This document shows, one piece after another, positions 39,739-51,850 of a stretch of 64,000 nucleotides of DNA. Both the position numbers and the translations under genes were made by a program. The DNA comes from Proteus mirabilis ATCC 29906 (GTDB lineage Bacteria > Pseudomonadota > Gammaproteobacteria > Enterobacterales > Enterobacteriaceae). Numbering within the stretch: position 1 is the first letter of the stretch; every line of letters begins with the position of its first letter. Under the pieces are notes generated by a model. It worked only from the letters and a program-made list of their open reading frames with translations, had not been told where the DNA came from and searched no databases. The DNA lies in NCBI RefSeq assembly GCF_000160755.1, contig NZ_GG668593.1:48289-112288 (forward strand). The letters are read 5' to 3'.

Positions 39739-40436
39739 TACCCCTTTATTACAATGTCATGCACTTTGTAAGCAGTATCAAGATGGTGCTATTTCAACAC
39801 AAGTCTTAAAATCCGTCTCTTTCGCGATCAATCAAGGTGATTTTATGGCGATTGTCGGCAGCTCAGGTTCAGGTAAAAGTACCCTATTACATTTATTGGG
39901 TGGTTTAGACTCTCCAACCTCAGGTGAAGTGATATTTAAAGGGCAATCGCTCAATAAATTAACTTCAACGGCAAAGGCGGATTTACGTAATACTCAATTG
40001 GGTTTTATCTACCAATTCCACCATTTGTTACCTGATTTTACTGCATTAGAAAATGTTGCAATGCCTTTAATGATTGGTGGAATGAGTGCAGTAAAGGCCA
40101 AACAGAAAGCGATGTCTTTACTTGATGCCGTAGGATTAACTGCTCGTGCGCATCATCGTCCTTCTGAGTTATCTGGGGGAGAAAGACAACGTGTTGCTAT
40201 TGCTAGAGCCTTAGTAAACGATCCGGCGTTAGTTTTAGCCGATGAGCCGACAGGTAATCTTGAACCAAAAAAATGCGGAAGGTATTTTCGAATTACTCAT
40301 GAAATTAAATAAAGAAAAGAAAACTGCCTTTTTGGTTGTTACTCATGATTTATCTCTCGCGGCACGCTTTCAACGTCAACTTGAAATGAAAGATGGTCAA
40401 TTAGAGTCTCAAGAAGCGATTTCAGGAGTGGAATAA
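39731..40436 (+). pseudogene. lolD: Lipoprotein-releasing ABC ATPase LolD, interrupted by a one-base frameshift
   Basis: The first 180 codons are normal LolD with Walker [10 protein letters not shown], signature LSGGERQR and Walker B LVLADEPT. At 40267-40273 (CCAAAAAAATGC) there is one A too many. The frame then reads into a stop at 40312, while the true continuation ([30 protein letters not shown]) resumes one base over and ends normally at 40436. With one A removed the protein is 234 aa, matching E. coli (233). LolD is essential, so either the assembly has a homopolymer error, or slippage on the A7 run restores the product. Listed as frameshifted, not as a dead gene. Confidence 0.85.
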
Positions 40437-41683
40437 TGGCGCAGTTGCCACTTGCTTTAGTTACCGCATTACGTTTTTCAAAAGGACGAAAACGTGCTGG
40501 TATGGTGTCATTAATTTCGATTATCTCAACGCTGGGCATTATGTTGGGTGTAGCGGTATTGATTATCGGATTAAGTGCCATGAACGGTTTTGAACGTGAA
40601 TTAAAAAACCGCATTCTTTCTGTGGTTCCCCATGGACAAATTTATTCGGTAGAACAACCCTTTATATCTTGGCAACCGGCACTATCTCGGATTGAAAATA
40701 CTGAGGGTGTTGTTGCTGCTGCCCCCTATATTTTATTAACCGGATTACTTGAAAAAGGAACCGAATTAAAAGCGGTACAAGTGATGGGGGTTGAACCGAA
40801 TAAACAAAGTGATATCAGTTTATTACCGAGCTATGTGCAAAATAATGCATGGCAACATTTTCAAGCGGGTCAACAACAAATCATTATTGGTCAAGGTGTT
40901 GCCGATGCCTTAAAAATCAAACAAGGTGATTGGTTAACTATTCTGATCCCTAACAATGATGATCCGAAAAAGCTATTACAACCTAAACGCATTCGTTTAC
41001 AAGTCAGTGGTATATTTAAACTCAGTGGTATGCTCGATCACCAATTAGCGTTAATTCCATTGGCAGATGCGCAACAGTATCTTGATTACGGCAAAGGAAT
41101 TACGGGTATTGAAGTGAAAACAAGCGATCCATTTCTAGCTAATGAAATTATTCATAATGCAGGCTTAAATAGCCAAGCCTATGTTTATGCTAAAAGCTGG
41201 ATCAGCGATTATGGTTATATGTATAGCGATATTCAGATGATCCGCAGCATTATGTACCTCTCAATGATTTTAGTGATTGGGGTTGCTTGTTTTAATATTG
41301 TCTCGACGCTGATTATGGCGGTAAGAGATAAGAGCGGAGATATTGCTATTTTACGAACGTTAGGTGCAAGGGATAGCCATATTCGCAATATTTTCTTATG
41401 GTACGGACTGTTGTCAGGCATGATCGGATGCGTGGCCGGTGTTATTATGGGGGGAGTCGTCTCACTAAATTTAACCCCTATTGTCTCGGTAATTGAATCC
41501 ATGACAGGGCATAGTGTGTTATCAGGAGATGTCTATTTTGTCGATTTCTTACCTTCAGAAATACATGCAATTGATGTTTTCTCCGTATTTTTGACGACGG
41601 TTATTTTGAGTTTGATTGCCAGTTGGTATCCTGCTCGTCGAGCAACTAAACTCGATCCTGCTAGAATTTTAAGTGGACAGTAA
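40436..41683 (+). CDS. lolE: Lipoprotein-releasing ABC transporter permease LolE
   Basis: 415 aa, the LolC paralogue, with the same topology (helix near the N-terminus, a large periplasmic domain, three C-terminal helices), FtsX-like motif [16 protein letters not shown]. Together with LolC and LolD it moves outer-membrane lipoproteins to LolA. Its start codon overlaps the lolD stop (TAATG), showing that the authentic lolD end is at 40436. Confidence 0.95.
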   Translation: MAQLPLALVTALRFSKGRKRAGMVSLISIISTLGIMLGVAVLIIGLSAMNGFERELKNRILSVVPHGQIYSVEQPFISWQPALSRIENTEGVVAAAPYILLTGLLEKGTELKAVQVMGVEPNKQSDISLLPSYVQNNAWQHFQAGQQQIIIGQGVADALKIKQGDWLTILIPNNDDPKKLLQPKRIRLQVSGIFKLSGMLDHQLALIPLADAQQYLDYGKGITGIEVKTSDPFLANEIIHNAGLNSQAYVYAKSWISDYGYMYSDIQMIRSIMYLSMILVIGVACFNIVSTLIMAVRDKSGDIAILRTLGARDSHIRNIFLWYGLLSGMIGCVAGVIMGGVVSLNLTPIVSVIESMTGHSVLSGDVYFVDFLPSEIHAIDVFSVFLTTVILSLIASWYPARRATKLDPARILSGQ

Positions 41684-41773
41684 GTTTATTGACATAAAAT
41701 GGATATAAACGGAAATAAGACAGTAAAGTTATCAATTTTTATTGATTGTTAAATATAAAAACCAAGGATTGCC

Positions 41774-42631
41774 ATGATGAAACTTAAACTTCGTCATCGT
41801 CGGCTTAGGAAGTTTCGTAAGATAAAAAGTTTACGTAGACAACACTCACGTTGTCGTTATTTTCATTTAACCCATAAAACGGAACATGAAATGAATTTAC
41901 CCAAAGTAGTGGTGCTAACCGGGGCGGGCATTTCGGCTGAATCAGGTATAAAAACCTTTCGATCAGAAGATGGATTGTGGGAAGAGCATCGCGTTGAAGA
42001 TGTGGCAACGCCAGAGGGATATCACCGCAACCCTAAGCTGGTTCAGCAGTTTTACAATGAGCGCCGTCGTCAATTACAACAACCCTCAATTCAACCTAAT
42101 GAAGCACATTATGCATTAGCAAAACTTGAGCAATATCTTGGAAAGGACAATTTCCTGCTGGTCACGCAGAATATTGATAACTTACATGAAAAAGCAGGGA
42201 GTAAACATATTCTCCATATGCATGGTGAGTTATTGAAAGTCCGCTGTCCGCAATCAGGTCAAGTTTTTGAATGGAAAGGGGATTTATCAACGACAGATTA
42301 TTGCCATTGTTGCCAATTTCCCTCTCCTCTACGTCCACATATTGTTTGGTTTGGCGAAATGCCAATCGGCATGGATGAAATTTATCACGCTTTAGCACAG
42401 GCAGATCTCTTTATCGCTATTGGCACTTCGGGGAATGTCTATCCTGCTGCTGGGTTTGTCCATGAAGCACGGTTAACAGGGGCTCACACGGTTGAGCTTA
42501 ACCTTGAACCTAGCTTAGTGGAGAGTGAGTTTGAAGAAAAACATTATGGCCCCGCAAGCCAAGTGGTTGATGCATATGTCCATAAATTGTTTGATTTAAT
42601 TAATGATCCTAAAGCTGATTTGACGCAATAA
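41774..42631 (+). CDS. cobB: NAD-dependent protein deacylase CobB, long form
   Basis: 285 aa sirtuin. [32 protein letters not shown] (catalytic His), four Cys of the zinc finger (RCPQ ... YCHCCQ) and [11 protein letters not shown] are present. It removes acetyl and succinyl groups from lysines. The N-terminal 39 residues are strongly basic ([23 protein letters not shown]), as in the long E. coli form; an alternative start giving [13 protein letters not shown] would yield the short form. E. coli has potABCD nearby; here pepT follows directly. Confidence 0.95.
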
Positions 42632-42682
42632 TTATTTTATAGAGTTCCCTATTATTGTTATTAGAGAGATTTAGGGGGCAAA

Positions 42683-43927
42683 ATGGATAAATTATTAGAA
42701 CGGTTTTTTGAATACATTAGTTTTGATACACAATCGAAACCATCATCGAAAATGTCACCAAGTAGCGATGGTCAGCTAAAATTAGCGAAGGCACTGGTAC
42801 AAGAATTAAAAAAACTGGGTTTTTCTGATGTGACACTCAGTGATAAAGGATGCGTTATGGCGAGTTTGCCCTCTAACGTATCTTGGCCTGTACCTGTTAT
42901 TGGCTTTATTTCCCATCTTGATACTTCACCTGATTTTTCAGGTAAACATGTAAAACCTCAAGTGCTTGAAGATTACCGTGGTGGTGATATCGCGCTAGGT
43001 ATTGGTGATGAAGTATTATCACCGGTTATGTTTCCAATTTTACACTCAATGATTGGTAAAACATTAATTACAACGGATGGTAAAACTCTATTAGGTGCTG
43101 ATGATAAAGCCGGTATCGCAGAGATAGTCACTGCGATGGTACGTTTAAAAGCACAAAATCGACCTCATGGTGATATCCGTATTGCATTTACGCCGGATGA
43201 AGAGATAGGGCGTGGTGCACATTATGTCGACCTAAAAGCATTTGGTGCTAACTGGGCATATACCGTTGATGGTGGTGGTGTGGGCGAATTGGAATATGAA
43301 AATTTCAATGCCGCTTCTGTGAGTATTAAAATCGTTGGTAATAATGTTCATCCCGGTAGTGCCAAAGGCGTGATGGTAAATGCGTTAGGACTCGCTTCGC
43401 GTATTCACCAAGAATTACCTGTTGAAGAGACCCCTGAAAACACAGAAGGCTATGAAGGTTTTTATCACCTACAAAGTATTAAAGGTACGGTGGAAAGAGC
43501 CGAAATGCACTATATTATTCGTGATTTTGATCGCAATCAGTTTGAAAAGCGTAAACAAAACATGATCACGATTGCTGAAAAAGTAGGTAAAGGTCTACAT
43601 CCTGATTGCTATATTGAACTAACTATTGATGATAGCTACTACAATATGCATGATAAAGTGGTTCAGTATCCACATGTTATTGATATTGCAAAACAAGCAA
43701 TGATTGATTGTGATATTGAACCTGATATTAAGCCTATTCGTGGTGGTACAGACGGTGCTCAACTCTCTTACCGCGGATTACCTTGCCCAAATATCTTCAC
43801 GGGTGGGTATAATTTTCATGGCAAACATGAATTTATCTCTTTAGAAGGTATGGAAGCCGCAGTAAGTGTTATTATGCGAATTGCTGAAATTACTGCCGAA
43901 AGAGAAAAAGCAAAAGTTATTTGTTAA
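42683..43927 (+). CDS. pepT: Tripeptide aminopeptidase (peptidase T)
   Basis: 414 aa M20-family zinc aminopeptidase for tripeptides. First metal ligand in [11 protein letters not shown] (about 79-81), bridging Asp in [12 protein letters not shown], the catalytic Glu in [11 protein letters not shown], and HPGSAKG in the dimerisation domain. In E. coli it is induced anaerobically by FNR; I did not find a site here. A terminator lies at 43956. Confidence 0.95.
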   Translation: MDKLLERFFEYISFDTQSKPSSKMSPSSDGQLKLAKALVQELKKLGFSDVTLSDKGCVMASLPSNVSWPVPVIGFISHLDTSPDFSGKHVKPQVLEDYRGGDIALGIGDEVLSPVMFPILHSMIGKTLITTDGKTLLGADDKAGIAEIVTAMVRLKAQNRPHGDIRIAFTPDEEIGRGAHYVDLKAFGANWAYTVDGGGVGELEYENFNAASVSIKIVGNNVHPGSAKGVMVNALGLASRIHQELPVEETPENTEGYEGFYHLQSIKGTVERAEMHYIIRDFDRNQFEKRKQNMITIAEKVGKGLHPDCYIELTIDDSYYNMHDKVVQYPHVIDIAKQAMIDCDIEPDIKPIRGGTDGAQLSYRGLPCPNIFTGGYNFHGKHEFISLEGMEAAVSVIMRIAEITAEREKAKVIC

Positions 43928-43955
43928 TAGAGCAGTTATGTAAAATAATTGCCCC

Positions 43956-43986
43956 ATAATAGCCGACAATCTCGGCTATTATTTTA
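43956..43986 (+). terminator. Terminator of pepT
   Basis: ATAATAGCCGA (43956-43966), CAATC loop, TCGGCTATTAT (43972-43982), then TTTA. Confidence 0.85.
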
Positions 43987-44130
43987 TCTTTGTCTTTTAA
44001 ATATAGGTTTTTTTTCATATTATTTAAAATTAAACTTTAAAAATAAGTTTGTTTTTTATAAGTTATTGGCCGATTATTTCAAATAATATTCTTTATAATC
44101 TAAATAAAATGATATAAGGATATTTGCGTA

Positions 44131-44424
44131 ATGGCTGTACTCTCCAAAATAATAATAAAACAAACAAGATCAGAATGTCTGTGTAAAAAAATACCGATAA
44201 CCAGTGATAATACTCTTAGTAAACAAGAGTATAAAGCATCGTTTATTATCGTTATCAGCTATTTTTTAATTACCCATCTTATTATATTTTCTTTATATTT
44301 ATCAAATGATAAGCATACCTGGTTACTTTTAGGGCTACAGAGTGCGTTTTTTATCGTTTTGCCATGGTTATTTTATGGCACAAGAACGTTACTAAAAGAG
44401 GCGATGTATTATTTAATAAGATAA
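44131..44424 (+). CDS. Small membrane protein with two transmembrane helices, unknown
   Basis: 97 aa. Residues 1-35 are hydrophilic and basic with Cys16 and Cys18; two membrane helices are predicted at about 37-57 and 63-83, leaving a short C-terminal basic tail. AAGGAT lies ten bases upstream of the ATG. It lies alone between pepT and roxA with terminators on both sides, so it has its own promoter. No counterpart at this place in E. coli, and I do not recognise the family. Confidence 0.7.
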   Translation: MAVLSKIIIKQTRSECLCKKIPITSDNTLSKQEYKASFIIVISYFLITHLIIFSLYLSNDKHTWLLLGLQSAFFIVLPWLFYGTRTLLKEAMYYLIR

Positions 44425-44454
44425 CAGTTACTGTTTATTAACATAGTTAAAATA

Positions 44455-44485
44455 ACACCCAGCTATAATTAGCTGGGTGTGTTTG
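44455..44485. terminator. Bidirectional terminator, small membrane protein / roxA
   Basis: ACACCCAGCTA (44455-44465) / TAGCTGGGTGT (44470-44480), TAAT loop, T-rich flanks on the plus side. Confidence 0.8.
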
Positions 44486-44507
44486 TATAAAAATAGTTTA
44501 TTTATAC

Positions 44508-45629
44508 TTAATCTTCAAAATACCAATAGCCTTGGTTAACAAGATGCGTCAATAAGCGTATAAATTTTGGATCTGCTAAAGCATCACCTAAATGTTGTTT
44601 ATCAATACAATCATATTGGCAAAGGGCATCTGCAGCTTCAATATGATGAGTATCCATTAATTCACCATTAACAAAGCAACTATCACCAACACGCAGTGCG
44701 CGAATACCGTTTAAACGATGAAGTTGTTCACCTTGTTGCAGTAAATCGTGGATCTCAGCATTTTCATATAAAGGTTCAGGAATGGCCAAGTCAAGTTCAT
44801 GGCGAGATTGAGAAATAAACTCCCCAAACCAATGACGGAATACTTCGGGTTGGGCAAGTAAGTCTTCCATCATATCATGCAACTTATTTAATTCTTGATG
44901 CTGGACTAATGCCGGATTATCTCGAGGAGTAAGATCAGGATCACTGTAACGGTAGCTTCCTAAGTCATTTGCTAAAACATAGTCAGCAAAACCGCTAAAT
45001 AGCTCTCGTGCATTAGGTGCTCTAAAGCCAACAGAATAGTTTAGTGATTCTTCAATGGCATAACCTTCATGAGGAAATCCAGGTGGAATATACAGAATAT
45101 CACCCGGCTCTAATTCTTCATCGATAATGGCGTCAAAAGGATCAACTTGAAGTAAATCCGGGTGAGGGCAGTGCTGTTTCATTGGGATTTTCTCACCCAC
45201 ACGCCAACGACGACGACCTTGCCCTTGAATAATAAATACGTCATATTGATCAAGATGAGGACCCACACCGCCTCCGGGAACAGAGTAAGAGATCATCAAA
45301 TCATCAATACGCCAATCGGGCAACACACGAAAAGGTTTCATCAATGCCGCACTTGGAAAATGCCAGTGATCGACCGCTTGAACTAATAACGACCAATCTT
45401 TATCGCCCAAACCTTCAAAGTGCTCAAAAGGCCCATGTTTAACTCCCCATTGCCCATCTTGACAACTCACAAGACGGCTATCCACTTCATCTTCCATTGC
45501 AAGACCCGCAAGTTCATCAGGAGATAAAGGATCAATAAAACCAGAGAAGCCGTTTTTGATTAATAAAGGACGTTTTTGCCAATGGCTTTCTAAAAATGAT
45601 TGCCAATCTAAATTAAGTTTATAGTCCAT
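44508..45629 (-). CDS. roxA: Ribosomal protein uL16 arginine 3-hydroxylase (YcfD)
   Basis: 373 aa JmjC-domain 2-oxoglutarate/Fe(II) oxygenase that hydroxylates an arginine of ribosomal protein L16. Iron ligands H-x-D in GPHLDQYDVFIIQ (about 125-127) and a distal His in IPPGFPHEGYAI (about 187). A dimerisation and winged-helix C-terminal part follows. It lies between pepT and phoQ, as in E. coli. Confidence 0.94.
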   Translation of the reverse strand: MDYKLNLDWQSFLESHWQKRPLLIKNGFSGFIDPLSPDELAGLAMEDEVDSRLVSCQDGQWGVKHGPFEHFEGLGDKDWSLLVQAVDHWHFPSAALMKPFRVLPDWRIDDLMISYSVPGGGVGPHLDQYDVFIIQGQGRRRWRVGEKIPMKQHCPHPDLLQVDPFDAIIDEELEPGDILYIPPGFPHEGYAIEESLNYSVGFRAPNARELFSGFADYVLANDLGSYRYSDPDLTPRDNPALVQHQELNKLHDMMEDLLAQPEVFRHWFGEFISQSRHELDLAIPEPLYENAEIHDLLQQGEQLHRLNGIRALRVGDSCFVNGELMDTHHIEAADALCQYDCIDKQHLGDALADPKFIRLLTHLVNQGYWYFED

Positions 45630-45823
45630 TGTGTATTTCCTGAATTTGGGAAGCCTAAAAATATCATATAATGAATTACAACTTCCTGCTAAACATTCCT
45701 TGGTGCAATGTGAGTAATAACGAGTAATATACTGACAACTGCGTAGTTATCATACATCTCGCAATCTTATTGTGATAAGACCTAAATTAAATCAGCAATA
45801 ATATAAGTTGATAGAGAAGAGCG

Positions 45824-47287
45824 TTACTCTATTTCAGTAGTGAGTTGTTGCTCAGCAAAGGTGACGATGAGTCTCGCCCCCCCTAATGGACTATCAGTAA
45901 TGGTGATATCACCGTTATATTGCTCAATAATATCAACAGCAATTGATAATCCTAAGCCTTGTCCTGGGCGCAATGTATCTGCACGTGTACCACGCTGAAA
46001 AATAAGCTCCCTTTTTTCTGGGCTGACTCCTGGGCCATCATCATCTACGGTGATAATCACACAATTGTCATCATGACTTACATTGATCTCGACAAACTCT
46101 AAGCAGTACTTACAAGCATTATCAAGTACATTCCCCATGACTTCCATAAAATCATTCTTTTCACCTAACCACATCATTTCAGGGGAAACATTTAACGTTA
46201 TATCAACGCCTTTGGATTGATAGACCTTATTAAGTGCACTACAAAGATTGTCAAGTAAGCCTGATAAAGAGTGGAGCTTGCGTGTTGTTATATCGTGATC
46301 GCCGTGAAGAGAAGCTCGATGTAAATAATAACCAACTTGCTGTGAAATTCGTTCAATTTGACTTTGCATAATTGGCTCAGCTTGTTCTATAGACATTTGT
46401 TTGCCAGCACGTAGAGCACGTAATGTTGATTGTAAAACAGCAAGGGGGGTTTTTAAGCTATGGGTCAGATCAGATAAACTGGTACGGTATTTACTATAAC
46501 GGTTGCGTTCATTACGCAATAAAATGTTGAGATTATAAACTAATCCTTTGAGCTCTTTAGGAGGATTTTCATCTAAATTATCGCGAGTGCCTTTTTCCAA
46601 CGCGCTGATCTGCTCAATAATGGATTTAATCGGCCTTAAACTCCAATGGGCTGCTAACCAAATTAATGGGATCACCAAAAGAAAATTAGCTAGTAATATA
46701 TAGAGAAACCAATCCCAGACTCTACTTACATTTTGCAGACTTTGAGGAATAGGATCGATAACCGCAATGGATAGATAAGGCATATTATCCGCCGCAGGAT
46801 AGTGATTAATAACCACGGAATGCGTTAAGGTATCATTACTTGAATATTCGTTGAGTTTTTTTAGATAGGCACGATATTGAGGCAGTTGCTGTAACATAAA
46901 ACGTGTCGTTTTAACATTCACACTAATTTCAAATAAGCCTTCTTTATTGCGCCATTTTGGCGCGATACTGTTTGGGATCACCTGAGGTAAATCCGTTGGC
47001 GTCCATAGCACATTGCCTTTCTCGTCGAAAATAACCACCAGCGATGTGTTGTTGTTATTGAGGTTAGTCGGAAATTCAATCTGCAATTGCCCATCTTTCC
47101 ATTGCGCTAAGCTATAGTAGAGATTACTTTGGCTACGCATTAGCATAAAAGTCGTTTTATCAAAACTGACAATAGAACCGACTATGGCAACCAAACCATA
47201 AGAGAGTGTCAGTGCTAAAATAATGGCGCTGGTGGCAAGTAAAAATCTTGTTCGTAAAGAGAAGGGCGAACGTTGTTTTTTACGCAT
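45824..47287 (-). CDS. phoQ: Sensor histidine kinase PhoQ
   Basis: 487 aa. Two membrane helices (about 17-40 and 193-215) enclose the periplasmic PDC-type sensor; then HAMP, the phosphorylated His in LTHSLKTPLAVL (about 280), and HATPase motifs NVLDNACKYC, DDGPGVSPEKR and GQGLGLSIA. The acidic cluster that senses Mg2+ and antimicrobial peptides in E. coli/Salmonella (EDDDDAE) is replaced here by EYSSNDT (147-153). The gene starts one base after the phoP stop, so the two are one operon. Confidence 0.95.
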   Translation of the reverse strand: MRKKQRSPFSLRTRFLLATSAIILALTLSYGLVAIVGSIVSFDKTTFMLMRSQSNLYYSLAQWKDGQLQIEFPTNLNNNNTSLVVIFDEKGNVLWTPTDLPQVIPNSIAPKWRNKEGLFEISVNVKTTRFMLQQLPQYRAYLKKLNEYSSNDTLTHSVVINHYPAADNMPYLSIAVIDPIPQSLQNVSRVWDWFLYILLANFLLVIPLIWLAAHWSLRPIKSIIEQISALEKGTRDNLDENPPKELKGLVYNLNILLRNERNRYSKYRTSLSDLTHSLKTPLAVLQSTLRALRAGKQMSIEQAEPIMQSQIERISQQVGYYLHRASLHGDHDITTRKLHSLSGLLDNLCSALNKVYQSKGVDITLNVSPEMMWLGEKNDFMEVMGNVLDNACKYCLEFVEINVSHDDNCVIITVDDDGPGVSPEKRELIFQRGTRADTLRPGQGLGLSIAVDIIEQYNGDITITDSPLGGARLIVTFAEQQLTTEIE

Positions 47288-47288
47288 A

Positions 47289-47963
47289 TTAAGCTTTCAT
47301 ATCAAAACGATAACCTTGTCCACGTACAGTTACAATGACATCATTATCATATTTTTGGAGAATTTTTTTGCGCAGACGCCCCATAAGCACATCAATGGTA
47401 TGACTTTCTCGCTGCTCTGCATCAGGATAAAGTTGGCGCATTAGCACATCTTTGCTCACCACTTTGTTTTGATTACGCATTAATGTTTCTAAAATAGTAT
47501 ATTCGAATGCAGTGAGCTTGATTTGCTCACCTAAGATCATGAACTCTTTACGTGATAAATCCAACTCAAAAGGGGCAATAGTCAGTATTTGTGATGCAAT
47601 GCCCATGTTTCTTCGCATTAATGCCTGAACGCGTGCCACGATCTCTTCAAAATGAAAAGGCTTTGTCACATAATCATCAGCACCGGCATTTAATGCGGTC
47701 ACTTTTTCCTGCCAGCTTTCTCGAGCCGTTAATACCATAATGGGAATAGTAATATTATTTTCCCGCCATCGACGAATAAGGCTGATACCATCTTCATCAG
47801 GAAGACCTAAATCAACAATGGCGACATCAGGTGTACTTTCTGCGATAAAGTGATCGGCTTCTTTCGCATCTTGTGCTGCATCAACTTGATGTCCTGCATC
47901 GCGAAACTGCACAGATAAATGATGGCGAAGTAAGATATTATCTTCAATAATTAAGATCCGCAT
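47289..47963 (-). CDS. phoP: Response regulator PhoP
   Basis: 224 aa OmpR-type regulator: receiver domain with phospho-acceptor Asp in [11 protein letters not shown] (about residue 51) and winged-helix DNA-binding domain (about 125-222, GRLRKKI and VRGQGYRF). The start MRILIIEDN is preferred to an upstream ATG because AAGGTGG lies upstream of it and it matches the family. Confidence 0.96.
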   Translation of the reverse strand: MRILIIEDNILLRHHLSVQFRDAGHQVDAAQDAKEADHFIAESTPDVAIVDLGLPDEDGISLIRRWRENNITIPIMVLTARESWQEKVTALNAGADDYVTKPFHFEEIVARVQALMRRNMGIASQILTIAPFELDLSRKEFMILGEQIKLTAFEYTILETLMRNQNKVVSKDVLMRQLYPDAEQRESHTIDVLMGRLRKKILQKYDNDVIVTVRGQGYRFDMKA

Positions 47964-48114
47964 ATTCCACCTTGTGTACATCAGTAAAAATCAGTTGCTG
48001 TAAGAGAAATTAAGATAATGATAGTCAATCTAGCACTTAAAGAATACCGTAACGGACAATGTGTTTAAGTTATAGATAGTTTTTATCTTATTTAGGACGG
48101 GTCATCGATATAAA

Positions 48115-48139
48115 AAAAGGCAGAGATTATCTGCCTTTT
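48115..48139 (-). terminator. Terminator of purB-containing operon
   Basis: AAAAGGCAGA (48115-48124) / TCTGCCTTTT (48130-48139); on the minus strand a T-run follows. It is 15 bases after the purB stop. Confidence 0.85.
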
Positions 48140-48153
48140 AAGTATTGGATAAA

Positions 48154-49548
<1,395 letters not shown>

Positions 49549-49556
49549 TTAAAGTA

Positions 49557-50186
49557 TTAACATTGAGCGAGAAAATCATCAGTTTGTCGTAAGATGGTTT
49601 TTTGATGGAGTAAAAAATCAAAACGGCGACCACCTACTTGACGCCAAAGTACGGCACTACGAAGACCTGTCAGAAGTAATCCACGAACTTTGGCTTGAAT
49701 AATAGGGTTTTTAAGCAACTCAATCGAACCATTAACTTGAATTTTTGGCCCTACAGGGCTGACCGCATCACTATAAACGCCAGCGAGAGCATTAAATAAT
49801 CCGTCAGAAAGCGGTTCAAAATAATTTTTTTGTCGTTCAAGTTGAGATATTTTTTGTGACAAATGCGAACTGTAATCGTTATTTTTGTTGATGATACGTT
49901 CAAGGTTAATCAGGCCTTGTTGATAAGTCATCAACTCAAACGTGAGTTTTTCTCTTCTTACCGCTTGATGGATAGCTTTTATGGTTTGAAAACCTAATTT
50001 CAAATGACTTATTTGATTACCATAAACATCCAAGGTTGAAGTTGGGTTGATATTAAAAATGCTGTTAACCATGACTTCAACATATTTCTCGTCTGCATTC
50101 CCTTGATAAGCAATTTGCTGAACAAGACGACTTGCCTGGCAGATACCTGCCAGTGCAAGGGTAATATCACGAAAATCTTTAGCCAC
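49557..50186 (-). CDS. hflD: High frequency lysogenisation protein HflD
   Basis: 209 aa helical, peripheral membrane protein. In E. coli HflD binds lambda CII and favours its degradation, so it restrains lysogeny. MAKDFRDITLALAGICQASRLVQQIA is the family opening. It follows mnmA after two bases and is nested in the mnmA-hflD-purB order, as in E. coli. A CII-like regulator occurs in the nearby prophage, but no link can be shown from sequence. Confidence 0.93.
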   Translation of the reverse strand: MAKDFRDITLALAGICQASRLVQQIAYQGNADEKYVEVMVNSIFNINPTSTLDVYGNQISHLKLGFQTIKAIHQAVRREKLTFELMTYQQGLINLERIINKNNDYSSHLSQKISQLERQKNYFEPLSDGLFNALAGVYSDAVSPVGPKIQVNGSIELLKNPIIQAKVRGLLLTGLRSAVLWRQVGGRRFDFLLHQKTILRQTDDFLAQC

Positions 50187-50188
50187 AT

Positions 50189-51292
50189 CTACTCCTGAAT
50201 ACGTGTTTCAATAATACCGCCACCTAAACAGACTTCGTCTTGATAGAAAACGGCCGATTGCCCCGGTGTAACAGCAGCAACAGGATAGTCAAAACGGACT
50301 TCAATTTTATCTTCATCTAATGGTGTTACTGTACACGGAATATCAGCTTGGCGATATCGTGTTTTCACCGTGCAACGAAAAGCTTCGGTAATAGGCTCTC
50401 TTGCGACCCAATGAAGTTGTTGAGCAATTAAGCCTACGGACATTAATCGAGGGTGTTCATGACCTTGTGCGACAATTAATATGTTATTTGCAACATCTTT
50501 ATCGACTACATACCAAGGATCTTCGCTACCTTCTTTTGTGCCACCGATACCCAGACCTTTACGTTGACCTAAGGTGTGATACATCAACCCTTGATGTTCA
50601 CCAATGGTTTCGCCATCTACGGTGACGATAGGACCCGGTTTGGCAGGTAAATAGCGCGATAAGAAATCAGTAAACTTGCGTTCACCGATAAAGCAGATCC
50701 CCGTAGAGTCTTTTTTCTTGGCGGTGGCTAAATCAAGCTTCTCGGCAATTTTTCTCACCTCAGGTTTTTCCATTTCACCGACAGGGAAAAGGCTTTGGGC
50801 GATTTGCTGATGACTTAATGTATATAAGAAGTAGCTTTGATCTTTGTTGTTATCAACACCGCGCAGTAATTGGCTTTTACCATCAATATCACGGCGACGA
50901 ACATAGTGGCCCGTTGCAATATAGTCGGCCCCTAAATCTTCGGCTGCATATTCTAAAAATGCTTTAAATTTTATCTCTTTATTACATAGAATATCGGGAT
51001 TAGGGGTGCGGCCAGCTTTATATTCAGATAAAAAGTGTTCAAATACATTATCCCAATATTCAGCGGCAAAATTGATAGTGTGAAGTTCTATGCCAAGCTT
51101 ATCGCACACGGCTTGCGCGTCGGCAAGGTCGGCAGAAGCTGAGCAATATTCTGTATCGTCATCTTCTTCCCAGTTCTTCATAAACAGACCAACGACCTGA
51201 TATCCCTGTTCCTTAAGAAGATAGGCTGAGACGGATGAATCTACGCCACCGGACATTCCAACGATGACTTTTTTTTGGCTGTTATCTGACAT
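50189..51292 (-). CDS. mnmA: tRNA 2-thiouridylase MnmA
   Basis: 367 aa. It thiolates U34 of tRNA Lys, Glu and Gln using sulfur relayed from IscS/Tus proteins. PP-loop [10 protein letters not shown] (about 12-21), catalytic Cys in [11 protein letters not shown] (about 101) and the second Cys in [12 protein letters not shown] (about 199). Downstream neighbours hflD and purB are on the same strand, two bases away. Confidence 0.96.
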   Translation of the reverse strand: MSDNSQKKVIVGMSGGVDSSVSAYLLKEQGYQVVGLFMKNWEEDDDTEYCSASADLADAQAVCDKLGIELHTINFAAEYWDNVFEHFLSEYKAGRTPNPDILCNKEIKFKAFLEYAAEDLGADYIATGHYVRRRDIDGKSQLLRGVDNNKDQSYFLYTLSHQQIAQSLFPVGEMEKPEVRKIAEKLDLATAKKKDSTGICFIGERKFTDFLSRYLPAKPGPIVTVDGETIGEHQGLMYHTLGQRKGLGIGGTKEGSEDPWYVVDKDVANNILIVAQGHEHPRLMSVGLIAQQLHWVAREPITEAFRCTVKTRYRQADIPCTVTPLDEDKIEVRFDYPVAAVTPGQSAVFYQDEVCLGGGIIETRIQE

Positions 51293-51397
51293 GAATGGAT
51301 CTCACTGCGGAAAAATAAGCGCCATACTTTACCATATCACTATCAAGGGTGCATCAAACGAATACATTTTTTGCCTTCTTAACTATGAAAGTCATTG

Positions 51398-51850
51398 TTA
51401 AGAGGCAAATGTTGAACCAAAGCTATCCAGTAAAGAGAGTGGATAACGTTCATTTTGTTGATAACAAAGAATACTTTCTTTTACCAGCGGTGAACGTAAT
51501 TGTTGGCTATTGATTATCTCTTGCGCGGTCACCCAGTAGCAGCCATTAATATCATCGTCATGTGGTTGTGTGGCTAATTGTTCTGGTGCTTCTATCAAAA
51601 ATAAAAAACGCAAAAATGGCGTATTGTCCGGTGCCACCCACTGATGTAATTTCAAAAAATATTGTACCGGCAAGGTTAAACCGGTTTCTTCCCATAACTC
51701 TCGTTGTGCCGCTTGGATCAGGGTTTCATTTGCTTCTAAATGTCCTGCGGGTTGATTCCATGTGGCTTTGCCATTTACCGTTTCTTCAACAACTAAAAAT
51801 TTATTGTTTGCATGAACAATACAAGCAACAGTGACATGTGGTTTAAACAA
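51398..51850 (-). CDS. nudJ: Phosphatase NudJ (Nudix hydrolase)
   Basis: 150 aa. Nudix box G-x5-E-x7-REUxEExGU is intact in [23 protein letters not shown] (about 35-57). E. coli NudJ hydrolyses nucleoside di/triphosphates and hydroxymethylpyrimidine pyrophosphate. It overlaps rluE by eight bases. Confidence 0.93.
   Translation of the reverse strand: MFKPHVTVACIVHANNKFLVVEETVNGKATWNQPAGHLEANETLIQAAQRELWEETGLTLPVQYFLKLHQWVAPDNTPFLRFLFLIEAPEQLATQPHDDDINGCYWVTAQEIINSQQLRSPLVKESILCYQQNERYPLSLLDSFGSTFAS

Noticed and set aside
47964..48110. Search for a PhoP box before phoP
   Set aside because: No convincing direct repeat of T/GGTTTA with 5-base spacing in the right orientation was found.
51375..51410. 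Hairpin TTGCCT-CTTAAC / GTTAAG-AGGCAA at the end of nudJ, considered as terminator
   Set aside because: On the minus strand the stem is followed by A residues, not T, and the pairing has a bulge, so it is not a rho-independent terminator.
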